Below, in pieces: positions 34,872 through 42,077 of a stretch of 45,000 nt of DNA. Under the pieces are notes generated by a model. It had not been told where the DNA came from and ran no database searches. It worked only from the letters and a program-made list of their open reading frames with translations. The stretch comes from an uncultured SAR116 cluster alpha proteobacterium (lineage in GTDB: Bacteria; Pseudomonadota; Alphaproteobacteria; Puniceispirillales; Marisalimonadaceae): contig CACMYY010000004.1 of assembly GCA_902618025.1 (NCBI GenBank), forward strand, positions 1 through 45,000, in the 5' to 3' direction. Numbering within the stretch: position 1 is the first letter of the stretch; the number at the start of each line of letters is the position of its first letter. The position numbers were made by a program, and so were the translations under genes.

Positions 34872-36839
34872 TTATTGGTGCCAACCTAGATTATCCATAA
34901 CTTTAATAATTTTATTAAATTGTTTAGACCATATGAAATTAGCTGGATTTGTCCTACCCGTAAACATCGCTTTAGTATACTTATTTTCTAATTGATTATA
35001 TTCTAGTAAATATTTTTTCTGATTTTCAAAATCTTTTTCTTTTTCGAAAACATACAAAAGAAATATGTGTGCATATCCTGAGTTTCCGCAAAAAGGGCTT
35101 TTGCAGTTATCAATTTCATTAGAAGTTTTTCTGTTTAAAATAATTTTTTTAGCTAATTGCTTAACTATTTCTAGATTATTATTTAAAAAACTTGCTTGCA
35201 TATAAAAAGATGTAAATGTATCTGAGGGATTATCGTCTAGCTCAAATAATTTCTTAAAAGACGCGGTTGCTTGTTCAAACTTATTACAAAGTGTAAAAAC
35301 TTCTCCTGCTAGTCCATATTGATAAGAATTATTATTAATCAGGCTATAACCTTTTTCAGCAAATTCTCCAGCTTTTTTTAGCCCGCCCCATTCTTCAGCT
35401 CTATCTCCGCCGCGATTTAAGATGTGCGCTGAAGCTAAAAAATAACCTTGCGCTAAATATGCATCAGCTTTGTCAGGATTTATTTCAATAGCTTTTGTTG
35501 CAAACTCCATTGCTTTTACAAAGCATGCAGTTGATGCTGCTCTTCGTTCTTTTTTTGTTGCTTGATTACTTTTTGGTTTACAAAACCCAAGTCTAAATTT
35601 GTAATGATGCTTCCATGCTTGACTTAAATTATGCGCATATCCATTTGGATTAATTTTATATAGCTTGTCTAAGGCTTTTTCATAATCAGAATAACCTTCT
35701 CTTGACCACTTTTCCCTTTCTTTTGCAGCAAATTGAAGAAGTCTTAATTCTTCTATTGTTTCAATGTCGTCATTTGACACACGAATTTTGTCTTCTTTAA
35801 GATTAAATTTAGAGAGAACTGAAAGTACTAATTCATCTTGGACTTTAAATAAATTGTCAGTTTTAGAATTTTTTATTTGTGAAAGAAGTATTTGATTGTT
35901 TTTAATATCAAGTATTTCAATATTGGTTCTCATATCTTTGCCAAAAACCGTTACAGAACCACTCAGTAAGTATCTCACATTGTAATTCTTAATTAATTCT
36001 TTCTTTTGCAGATTTTTTTTTGATACTAACAGGCTAGTATTCTTAGAAAGCACTTTTAAATTTTCATACCCTGATAAACCACTTACAAAAAGATCAAGCA
36101 TACTTTCTGATATAAAATTATATTCAGATGAATTTGCTAAATTTTGAAATGGCAGGACAAGAACGACTTGTTTGTCTTCTAAGCTTGGATCTTTTAAATG
36201 TTCATTTTTTTTGAAGAATTGAAATGAGATAAACCCAATAAGCAATATTGCTGCTAATCCAATAGAACTAAATGCTATCACATTTTTCTTGGATCTAGTT
36301 TTAATAGATCTTTTATGTGAAGGGCCTAAAAGTATATCAAACGCATGAAATTCATTTTGTTTTACTTTTTGAATACCAAGATCATTAAATGTGATTTTTG
36401 TTTTAGGAACCACAAAATCATATACACTCTTTGATATAGTTATACCATTTGGTTGAGCAAGAGCTTCTAAACGTGCTGCAATATTAACACCATCTCCAAT
36501 AAGATTGCCATCTTTGTTAACTACGTCGCCCATATTGATACCAATGCGAAATTCTAACTTAATACTATTTTTATTAGATTGATTTCTTTTTTTGATTTCA
36601 TTCTGGAATTCAACACCACATTCAACAGCATTTACCGCACTTGCAAATTCAGCTAGCACCGAATCTCCAGCTGTATTAAACACAGATCCATTAAATTTGT
36701 TTAAAAGTTTTTTTAATATTCCTTCACATTCATTATAGCTATGTACTGTTCCATTTTCATCTATTTCCATGTGTTTGGAGTAGCCCACAACGTCAACAAC
36801 AAATATTACAGCTATTTTACGATTTATTTCGGAAGACAT
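34872..36839 (-). CDS. Class III cyclase with TM segment and C-terminal TPR-like sensor (paralogue A)
   Basis: 655 residues. An N-terminal class III cyclase domain (1-175) has metal Asp D16 and D59, transition-state N119/R123 and Asp D110, but the usual substrate Lys is Asn (N55 in FNTAGDS), giving the Asn-Asp pair seen in a few characterised cyclases. One membrane helix (about 189-208) follows, then a FlgO/TolB-like region (about 225-345) and helical TPR-type repeats to the end. This is the cyclase-TM-TPR architecture common in alphaproteobacteria; here the sensor would be periplasmic. Its cyclase half is nearly the same as in the gene at 38884, while the C-terminal halves differ. A strong terminator precedes it at 36891-36928. 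Confidence 0.9.
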   Translation of the reverse strand: MSSEINRKIAVIFVVDVVGYSKHMEIDENGTVHSYNECEGILKKLLNKFNGSVFNTAGDSVLAEFASAVNAVECGVEFQNEIKKRNQSNKNSIKLEFRIGINMGDVVNKDGNLIGDGVNIAARLEALAQPNGITISKSVYDFVVPKTKITFNDLGIQKVKQNEFHAFDILLGPSHKRSIKTRSKKNVIAFSSIGLAAILLIGFISFQFFKKNEHLKDPSLEDKQVVLVLPFQNLANSSEYNFISESMLDLFVSGLSGYENLKVLSKNTSLLVSKKNLQKKELIKNYNVRYLLSGSVTVFGKDMRTNIEILDIKNNQILLSQIKNSKTDNLFKVQDELVLSVLSKFNLKEDKIRVSNDDIETIEELRLLQFAAKEREKWSREGYSDYEKALDKLYKINPNGYAHNLSQAWKHHYKFRLGFCKPKSNQATKKERRAASTACFVKAMEFATKAIEINPDKADAYLAQGYFLASAHILNRGGDRAEEWGGLKKAGEFAEKGYSLINNNSYQYGLAGEVFTLCNKFEQATASFKKLFELDDNPSDTFTSFYMQASFLNNNLEIVKQLAKKIILNRKTSNEIDNCKSPFCGNSGYAHIFLLYVFEKEKDFENQKKYLLEYNQLENKYTKAMFTGRTNPANFIWSKQFNKIIKVMDNLGWHQ

Positions 36840-36891
36840 AATTTGAGCTTAATTAGATTTTAATTTTATACAAGATTGAATCAACACATCA

Positions 36892-36928
36892 AGAGTAAAA
36901 AAGGTTTTGGTAAAACCTTTTTTACTCT
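36892..36928 (-). terminator. 17-bp perfect hairpin between 36955 gene and cyclase A
   Basis: AGAGTAAAAAAGGTTTT and its exact complement flank a GGT loop. Each arm carries an A6 or T6 run, so it should terminate transcription of the 36955-37569 gene just after its stop. The symmetric A/T runs make it potentially bidirectional. Confidence 0.85.
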
Positions 36929-36954
36929 CTTGCATCTTTACTTAAGATTATTTA

Positions 36955-37569
36955 TTAGATATTTAATAACACTCTAGATGAGATTAGAGTTCCAGCATTA
37001 CTTGCTTTTAAAACAATCTTTTGAAATTCTTCAGACATCCCAACTCTATCAATTATTTCTCCCATAGAAGACATATCACTAAAATAGTAACAAGCAATTA
37101 ATTTATCCATGTTAGTTGCTAACAAGGGTACAACTGCCATAAAAGAAGCGTCTTCATTTTTTATAATAGCGTCTATTTCAGGAAAGATTTGAACAGCTTC
37201 AGACAAATTATCTCTAGATAATTGATATTCTCTCATCATAATTACATTATGCTCAGGTGAAATATTACCATATATTGTTCTAAAAACTTCAGGACCTATT
37301 ACGTGGCCTCCGGGATCAGCCTCTCTTTCTTTCATTAAAGCAACTCTAGAAGGGTCCTTTGTCATTTCGTTAAATGAATTACAGCCCTTTTGCATATTTT
37401 CATATGAACCTGTTAAATGAATTGATCCCGCTAAATCACCTGCAACTATTCTTGCAACTCTAGCCTTTGCACCATGATTAGTCATTATTTCTTGCATGGA
37501 TTTAGCCCGCTTTAAAACTAAATCACTTTTACCTAATATTGGCGTTAAAATACGTCTTGAAATTATCAT
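36955..37569 (-). CDS. Hypothetical protein, two-repeat ferredoxin-like fold
   Basis: 204 residues with no signal peptide. Two halves have similar layouts: RILTPILGKSDLVLKRAKSMQEIMTNHGAKARVARIVAGDLAGSIHLTGSYENMQ and, later, NVIMMREYQLSRDNLSEAVQIFPEIDAIIKN with LIACYYFSDMSSMGEIID. Each half is a strand-helix-strand-strand-helix unit typical of NIPSNAP/ABM-like dimeric barrels. No function is assigned. TTTGTCTCCTTTT on the plus strand is the complement of its Shine-Dalgarno (AAAAGGAGACAAA). It is the first and probably only gene of its unit. Confidence 0.65.
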   Translation of the reverse strand: MIISRRILTPILGKSDLVLKRAKSMQEIMTNHGAKARVARIVAGDLAGSIHLTGSYENMQKGCNSFNEMTKDPSRVALMKEREADPGGHVIGPEVFRTIYGNISPEHNVIMMREYQLSRDNLSEAVQIFPEIDAIIKNEDASFMAVVPLLATNMDKLIACYYFSDMSSMGEIIDRVGMSEEFQKIVLKASNAGTLISSRVLLNI

Positions 37570-37676
37570 TTTGTCTCCTTTTCCTAAAAATTATTATGTA
37601 TTACTTTGATACATAATTGCATCTACGTAAAGTCAATATAAATTTGGATTAAGTAAATATAGAAACAAAAAAATAT

Positions 37677-38063
37677 TTATATGACTTCGATAATATTACT
37701 AACTGAAATAATCAGTATAGACAGAAAAGTTAGTAAAGTACCGCCAACCCTTAAAAAAGGACTATATTTCATAAAACCAAATGCAACTCCATGCATCAAT
37801 CTAGCAATAAGAAAAATTATCCCAGTCATATATAACATATGAGGATGAGCTCCGTTATATTCAGCTATTAAAATTAAAATCAAGAAAATCGGTGCATATT
37901 CTATTAAATTACCCTGAGCCCTTATTGCCCTAGTCAGAGCTTCTTTGCCATAGTTGTTGAAAGAAAAGAACTTCAAAAACGAAACACCTCTTAGTGCTAT
38001 TACTCTTGCTGATAAAATTAACAACCACAGACTAATAATTGATGTTAATAATGTAGATATCAT
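37677..38063 (-). CDS. MAPEG-family membrane protein
   Basis: 128 residues with four membrane helices. The family motif RAIRAQGNLIEYAPIFLI (Arg, Asn, Glu and Pro conserved), GVSFLKF and a C-terminal RLMHGVAFGFM helix are typical of bacterial MAPEG proteins related to microsomal GST and leukotriene synthases. Members use glutathione in the membrane or have unknown functions. TTTGGAGAATATT precedes the ATG. It lies 107 nt from the next minus-strand gene and is divergent from the NTF2-like gene at 38158. Confidence 0.85.
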   Translation of the reverse strand: MISTLLTSIISLWLLILSARVIALRGVSFLKFFSFNNYGKEALTRAIRAQGNLIEYAPIFLILILIAEYNGAHPHMLYMTGIIFLIARLMHGVAFGFMKYSPFLRVGGTLLTFLSILIISVSNIIEVI

Positions 38064-38157
38064 TTAAATATTCTCCAAATAAAATTACTTTTTCTATATT
38101 TATAATTATAGTTTGATATATTCTTTTATATAAGATTTAATTAATTATAAATATTTT

Positions 38158-38628
38158 ATGTTTGAGACTTTTACAAAAAATTTTACTAAATATGTTTGCC
38201 AAAACGACAGTGAAAATTTGTCTAATTTGTTTACAAAAGATGGCTGTTATCATGATTATATTTATGGAAATTTTAAAGGCAGAAAAAATATATCAACAAT
38301 GCTATCGGATTATTTTCATCGAGATGGTAAGGATTTTTTTTGGGAAATGTATGACCATGCTCTAGAAAACAATTTAGGTTATGTAAAATACAGATTTAGT
38401 TTTATATCTAAAATACCTGATTACAAAGGTAGAAAAGTTGTTATTTCAGGTATAGGTTGCTTTGAGTTTGAGGATAGTTTAATAAAAAATTATAGCGAAG
38501 CTGTTAATGGGGGACTTGCAATGGTTCAATTAGGTGTAAACCCATTAAGAATGGAGAAAGTATTTCTAAAATGGTTAAAAAGATCATTTAATGACGATCC
38601 TAATTTACTAGAGATAAAAGAATCATAA
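38158..38628 (+). CDS. NTF2-like/SnoaL-fold protein
   Basis: 156 residues. The layout FTKNFTKYVCQNDSENLSNLFTKDGCYHDYIYGNFKGRKNI, with a helix then D-G-x-Y-H-D at the turn, is that of SnoaL/NTF2 cone-shaped folds that bind small hydrophobic ligands. RFSFISKIPDYKGRKVVISGIGCFEFED supplies the long sheet strands. No catalytic residue can be named with certainty. It stands alone and ends about 55 nt before the first tRNA-end repeat. Confidence 0.7.
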   Translation: MFETFTKNFTKYVCQNDSENLSNLFTKDGCYHDYIYGNFKGRKNISTMLSDYFHRDGKDFFWEMYDHALENNLGYVKYRFSFISKIPDYKGRKVVISGIGCFEFEDSLIKNYSEAVNGGLAMVQLGVNPLRMEKVFLKWLKRSFNDDPNLLEIKES

Positions 38629-38643
38629 TTAATTTACCAGAAT

Positions 38644-38657
38644 GGCTTTCAAAAGCC
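38644..38657 (-). terminator. Weak short hairpin
   Basis: GGCTT-TCAA-AAGCC forms a 5-bp stem. It lies just downstream, on the minus strand, of the truncated tRNA-like end at 38683 and just after the NTF2-like gene. There is no T-run immediately after it on either strand, so terminator function is doubtful. Confidence 0.3.
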
Positions 38658-38682
38658 TATGATTTATATATTTTTATGCGAG

Positions 38683-38718
38683 ATAGTTGTTTGCGGGAGT
38701 AGGATTTGAACCTACAAC
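38683..38718 (-). repeat. Diverged copy of the tRNA-fMet 3' end (candidate att remnant)
   Basis: This 36-nt stretch matches 40897-40932 at 33 of 36 positions. On the minus strand it reads a perfect T-arm (GTAGG-TTCAAAT-CCTAC) and a TCCCGCA acceptor strand followed by AACA. No anticodon arm precedes it, so it is not a tRNA gene. It lies on the far side of the cyclase paralogue from the longer tRNA-fMet fragment, as expected for an older integration scar. Confidence 0.75.
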
Positions 38719-38806
38719 TAGAGAGGCATACCAGATAATAAATTGTCATATAGTGCTATATTTATAAGGGTATGATAGTCATAAAGGTTTTTACTGTGTC
38801 ATACGC

Positions 38807-38840
38807 ATTTTGAGAACAGATCAGGAAATTTTGAGAACAG
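38807..38840. repeat. 13-nt direct repeat ATTTTGAGAACAG
   Basis: Two exact copies at 38807-38819 and 38828-38840, spaced 21 bp start to start, in the gap between the tRNA-end repeat and the cyclase stop. Two-turn spacing could suit a protein-binding site; its function is unknown. Confidence 0.6.
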
Positions 38841-38883
38841 GCTATTGACTAGTGTAAATGACAGTCGATAAGCAGACTAAATA

Positions 38884-40737
38884 TTAGGTTAATCCTAGTG
38901 AACTGAGCTTATCAATGAGCTCGTCTATGAAACCTTTATTTTTAAGCATACTTAGCTCTCCTCTTATTCTCTTAGCACTTTTTCCTTTTCCGTCTTCACT
39001 TTTTTGTTTCTCAAACAATTCCTTTGCTTTTTTTTCATTACCCCGTTTCTTATTAATATATGCTGAAAGAAGATACATGGTTTGTGAAAATCCTCCGAAA
39101 GCATGATCTTTCTGCAACTCAATTTCGAAAAACTTCAATGCTTTATCAAAGTCACCGCTCTCTACCAGAGCATAACTATATAAGTTCCTTGCCCATGAAG
39201 AAAAATGTGGAGCATTGTTTAACACATATTCATAATTCGCTATGGCTGAGACTAAATCTCCACAGTTTTGCGCTCCAGCAGCTCCCAAAGCCGTATCAAA
39301 TATTGTTACTGAATGCTGGAAGATTTTATCAACTTTTTTGCAGGCTTCATTATGATTTCCCATCATCAACTCGAGTGAAAGTTCCAGTGATAGAGCAGGA
39401 GCATGTGTTGGACGAATTGACAAAGCCTTTTTAGCAAGCTTTAAGCCTTGTTGAATATCGTCTCTTGGGTTATCCGAGATCCTCAAAACTATTTTTTGCC
39501 AATAAACCCAACCTAAACTATTGATGAACCTGATATTCTCAGGCTCTCTTTCTAATCCCTTTCTCCAAATGTTCTCTGCTTCTTTATTCGATGCACGTGT
39601 ATTTTTTGCAAAAAGCGATTGTGCTTTAATGTGCAACTTATATAGCTCAGGATCATTAGAAGCTAATTCAGGACGTGCGTATTTTGATGTTATTCGCGTA
39701 GCTTTTAGAATAGAGAGAGCAATTTCATCTTGAAGATCAAACACGTCTTTTGTTTCATCGAAATCGTATATATCAGAGAAAAGTATGCTTTCTTTATTCA
39801 GATCTGTCATTTCAACAGATACTCTAATTTTACTTCCTGCTCCCTGTACACTACCCCTTAAAATAAAGTCAAAACCATATTTTTCACGAATTTGGGTATT
39901 TTCGTAATTATTTTTAGAAATGAAGTTTGTAGTGCTAGAAGGAGAAACTTTGACGCTTTGGGTACTATTTAATACTGAACGAATGCTTGTTGTAATTCCA
40001 TTTCCTAAGAACTCATTATCCTCATCTTTAGTTAAATTCTCAAAATTCATAACTAAAATAGATGGTTTATCGGCTGATGCTATAGGTTTTGAATCATTCG
40101 AAGAATTTTGAAAAATGGTAAAATAAAACACTCCAACTATTACAACTAAAGCAGCAGCAACTGCCCCCAGTATAGTTAGCATAGAGCCAGTCTTTGTTTT
40201 TAATTTTCTCTTTTGCGAAGGATCAAGAAGGATGTCAAAGGCATGAAACTCATTTTGCTTTACCTTTTGTATGCCCAAATCGTTAAACGTGATCTTGGTT
40301 TTGGAAACAACGAGGTTATACACACTTTTGGATATAGAGATGCCATTCGCCTGGGCTAATGCTTCTAATCGTGCTGCAATGTTTACACCATCACCAAAAA
40401 GATTTCCCTCTTTCTTAACAACATCACCCATATTAATGCCAATGCGGAACTCAAGCTTTACCTTTGTTTTATCGGATTCATTTCTTTTCTTTATATAATT
40501 TTGAAACGCAACACCGCATTCAACAGCATTTACTGCACTTGGGAACTCCGCTAAGGCTGAGTCACCAGCTGTATTAAATATAGATCCTTTGTATTTCTTG
40601 AGACATGTTTTGAGTATTTCCTCACATTCGGCATAGGCCTTTAGCGTAGCATTCTCATCTCTTTCCATGTGCTTGGAATAACCAACAACGTCTGCAACAA
40701 GGATTACAGCTATTTTACGATCTATTTCGGTGTCCAT
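38884..40737 (-). CDS. Class III cyclase with TM segment and TPR-like sensor (paralogue B, probably acquired)
   Basis: 617 residues. The cyclase domain (1-175) is closely similar to paralogue A, with D16, D59 and the same Asn55 in place of the substrate Lys. A membrane helix lies at about 187-209, followed by a FlgO/TolB-like region (IASADKPSILVMNFENLTKDEDNEFL) and TPR-like helices (IRFINSLGWVYWQ, SIRPTHAPALSLELSLELM). Its DNA is visibly less AT-rich than that of paralogue A and uses more C/G at third positions, and the gene is bracketed by two copies of a tRNA-fMet end. These facts suggest acquisition from a relative. Likely makes cAMP in response to a periplasmic signal. Confidence 0.9.
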   Translation of the reverse strand: MDTEIDRKIAVILVADVVGYSKHMERDENATLKAYAECEEILKTCLKKYKGSIFNTAGDSALAEFPSAVNAVECGVAFQNYIKKRNESDKTKVKLEFRIGINMGDVVKKEGNLFGDGVNIAARLEALAQANGISISKSVYNLVVSKTKITFNDLGIQKVKQNEFHAFDILLDPSQKRKLKTKTGSMLTILGAVAAALVVIVGVFYFTIFQNSSNDSKPIASADKPSILVMNFENLTKDEDNEFLGNGITTSIRSVLNSTQSVKVSPSSTTNFISKNNYENTQIREKYGFDFILRGSVQGAGSKIRVSVEMTDLNKESILFSDIYDFDETKDVFDLQDEIALSILKATRITSKYARPELASNDPELYKLHIKAQSLFAKNTRASNKEAENIWRKGLEREPENIRFINSLGWVYWQKIVLRISDNPRDDIQQGLKLAKKALSIRPTHAPALSLELSLELMMGNHNEACKKVDKIFQHSVTIFDTALGAAGAQNCGDLVSAIANYEYVLNNAPHFSSWARNLYSYALVESGDFDKALKFFEIELQKDHAFGGFSQTMYLLSAYINKKRGNEKKAKELFEKQKSEDGKGKSAKRIRGELSMLKNKGFIDELIDKLSSLGLT

Positions 40738-40837
40738 TGTTTAACAGTATTTATAGTTAACGTATTTTACAACCAAGATTTAAAAAACCTGACGACCGGT
40801 TGGCATGATGGTTGATATAAAGAATGAAAATTACAAC

Positions 40838-40869
40838 AAAAAAAACCTCAAAACCCGAAGTCTTTGAGG
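40838..40869 (-). terminator. Intrinsic terminator downstream of the tRNA-fMet fragment
   Basis: On the minus strand, CCTCAAA(G) pairs with (T)TTTGAGG around a TTCG-containing loop and is followed directly by a run of eight T's. It lies about 30 nt after the tRNA 3' end, the position expected of the native tRNA-fMet terminator. This implies that the left side of the junction is the original chromosome. Confidence 0.75.
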
Positions 40870-40901
40870 GTGCTCTAAGTCATTGATTTTATTGATATAG
40901 T

Positions 40902-40953
40902 TGGTTGCGGGGGTAGGATTTGAACCTACGACCTTCAGGTTATGAGCCTGACG
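40902..40953 (-). tRNA. Truncated 3' part of initiator tRNA-fMet(CAT); attachment-site remnant
   Basis: Read on the minus strand: anticodon stem-loop TCAGG-CTCATAA-CCTGA, variable loop AGGTC, T-arm GTAGG-TTCAAAT-CCTAC, acceptor strand CCCCGCA, discriminator A and encoded CCA. Sequence and anticodon match bacterial initiator tRNA. The 5' acceptor strand and D-arm are missing; nothing matching TGCGGGG lies upstream. It is therefore not a working gene, but the displaced native end left when an element integrated into tRNA-fMet. The element should extend rightwards, past the window end, to an intact copy. Confidence 0.8.
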
Positions 40954-40983
40954 ATTACTAAGGAAACCAACCATTACAGAAGG

Positions 40984-41040
40984 TGTTTAGCTATAAGTTT
41001 CGCTATAGAATAGGATTTGCTAAAAATTTATAGCTAAACA
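40984..41040. repeat. 13-bp inverted repeat with 31-nt loop at the island edge
   Basis: TGTTTAGCTATAA at 40984-40996 and its exact complement TTATAGCTAAACA at 41028-41040. It lies between the tRNA-fMet fragment and the first island genes. It may be an integrase or excisionase binding site, an RNA hairpin or an element end. Confidence 0.7.
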
Positions 41041-41067
41041 TCTTTGCCTGACGTTTTTTTTTGTAAA

Positions 41068-41084
41068 GTTATGATGCCTGACGA
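41068..41084 (-). repeat. Second tRNA-fMet anticodon-arm-like segment
   Basis: GTTATGATGCCTGACGA matches the anticodon arm region at 40939-40954 except for one inserted T. The heptamer CCTGACG also occurs at 40788, 40947 and 41047. A partial core repeat at this place fits a nested or repeated integration event at the same site. Confidence 0.45.
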
Positions 41085-41109
41085 ACTGGGAAATTTTATT
41101 GAAATAACT

Positions 41110-41421
41110 TTAGTCTTCAATTTCATCATAGTTAATTTCAAATATAGCTTCATTGTTATTTTCTGTTTCTGGCGATAACTCTATTTCAAAAAAGTACTCT
41201 TCATCGTCATAGTGTGATTTAACTGGTGTATGACTTTTTTTTTGTACTAAATAATCTTTAATTTTAACAATATTTTTCCTATTTACATTCATTAGTTTAG
41301 ATAAAGAGATTTTTTTAGAAACTTTATGATTTTTAAGTAATCTAATAGACTCTTTTAAATTTAGCTTGCCAAATTTATAATCCTTCAAAATGGATTGCTC
41401 ATTCAAATATTTTGTTTTCAT
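41110..41421 (-). CDS. Hypothetical island protein with possible helix-turn-helix
   Basis: 103 residues: a Lys-rich, helical N-terminal half (LKESIRLLKNHKVSKKISLSKLMNVNRKNIVKIKDYLVQKK, residues about 21-61), which could form a helix-turn-helix, and an acidic C-terminal half (DDEEYFFEIELSPETENNNE) with many Glu and Asn. Such a basic-then-acidic protein could be a small DNA-binding regulator. I do not recognise a family. Its ATG follows the stop of the gene at 41422 directly, so the two are coupled. Together they diverge from the ATPase operon across the paired operator. Confidence 0.55.
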   Translation of the reverse strand: MKTKYLNEQSILKDYKFGKLNLKESIRLLKNHKVSKKISLSKLMNVNRKNIVKIKDYLVQKKSHTPVKSHYDDEEYFFEIELSPETENNNEAIFEINYDEIED

Positions 41422-41658
41422 CTAATTTCTAAATTGTTTTAATATTGATAATTTTGCAGCTTCCAAATTCCAAATTATATCCTTATCGTCATTATATGTG
41501 CTTAAGATGCTATATTCTTCAGTATTTGCAGTATTTTTCATCCCTACGATAATAATCTTATCACAGCTGTAAGCTGCATAATCACATATTTCTTTTACTT
41601 TTTGTCTTTCATCAATTTCATTTATTATTTTTATAAATATATTTTTATATTTTTTCAT
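41422..41658 (-). CDS. Small hypothetical island protein
   Basis: 78 residues. It contains two cysteines in KEICDYAAYSCDKIIIVGMK, followed by a strand and a C-terminal helix NLEAAKLSILKQF. It is the first gene of the leftward unit that starts opposite the paired operator; the gene at 41110 begins directly after its stop. No family is recognised. A two-gene unit of this size, divergent from an operator, might be a regulator with a partner or a toxin-antitoxin pair; the sequence does not decide. Confidence 0.5.
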   Translation of the reverse strand: MKKYKNIFIKIINEIDERQKVKEICDYAAYSCDKIIIVGMKNTANTEEYSILSTYNDDKDIIWNLEAAKLSILKQFRN

Positions 41659-41755
41659 GGCATTATTCCTATTTAAGCTATTGATTTTATTGATTTATTT
41701 GAAATTTTTTAAATATTCAAATCTATTAATATGTAATTAATGCTAATAAATATAA

Positions 41756-41801
41756 ACACATTTGTCAAATGTGTGCACAAAATAAATATATTTGACAAAT
41801 A
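41756..41801. promoter_or_regulatory. Tandem palindromic operators (TTTGNCAAA core)
   Basis: The first dyad, ACACATTTG-T-CAAATGTGT, spans 41756-41774 and is perfect. The second, TATTTG-A-CAAATA, spans 41789-41801 and is perfect. Their centres are 30 bp apart, about three helical turns, so two repressor dimers could bind on one face. They lie between divergent units, and the second covers the -35 of the rightward promoter. Confidence 0.75.
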
Positions 41802-41820
41802 AAAAAAATAGCGTTAGTAT
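41792..41820 (+). promoter_or_regulatory. Sigma-70-type promoter of the ATPase operon
   Basis: A consensus -35 TTGACA (41792-41797), 17-bp spacer and -10 TAGTAT (41815-41820) lie 30 nt before the GTG start at 41850. The -35 sits inside the second palindrome, so a bound repressor would exclude RNA polymerase. Confidence 0.7.
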
Positions 41821-41849
41821 TTTAAAATAACACTTATGAGAGGTATATT

Positions 41850-42077
41850 GTGTCAAAAAGAGATAGCAGAGAAAGATTTAAATCTTTAGCTAACGTAAGA
41901 GTTAATAAAGCAATAAAAATTCTTAAACTTATAGGTAATTTATCTAATAAGCAGCATTATAGCTTTGATGATACTGATGCTAAGAAAATTATTTTAGCTC
42001 TGGAAAGTGAATTAAAAAACGTAAAACTTAAATTTAGCTATTCAAAAGAAAAAGATGGAGGTTTTAAAATTGAGTAA
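41850..42077 (+). CDS. 75-aa helical protein, first gene of the GHKL-ATPase operon
   Basis: 75 residues from a GTG start with GAGGT 7 nt upstream. The sequence begins RERFKSLANVRVNKAIKILKLIGNLSNKQHYSFDD, followed by a second helix (KKIILALESELKNVKLKF). I recall this short RFK-LA-R-N-A-ILGNLSN pattern from small proteins in accessory or defence-type loci, but I cannot name a family. It has no signal peptide and is all helical. It overlaps the next gene by 8 nt. A small accessory subunit or adaptor of the ATPase system is a reasonable guess. Confidence 0.7.
   Translation: MSKRDSRERFKSLANVRVNKAIKILKLIGNLSNKQHYSFDDTDAKKIILALESELKNVKLKFSYSKEKDGGFKIE

Noticed and set aside
40902-40983. Complete tRNA-fMet, or one split by a group I intron.
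   Set aside because: The 5' acceptor strand and D-arm are absent, and the break lies upstream of the anticodon stem rather than within the anticodon loop, where such introns insert.
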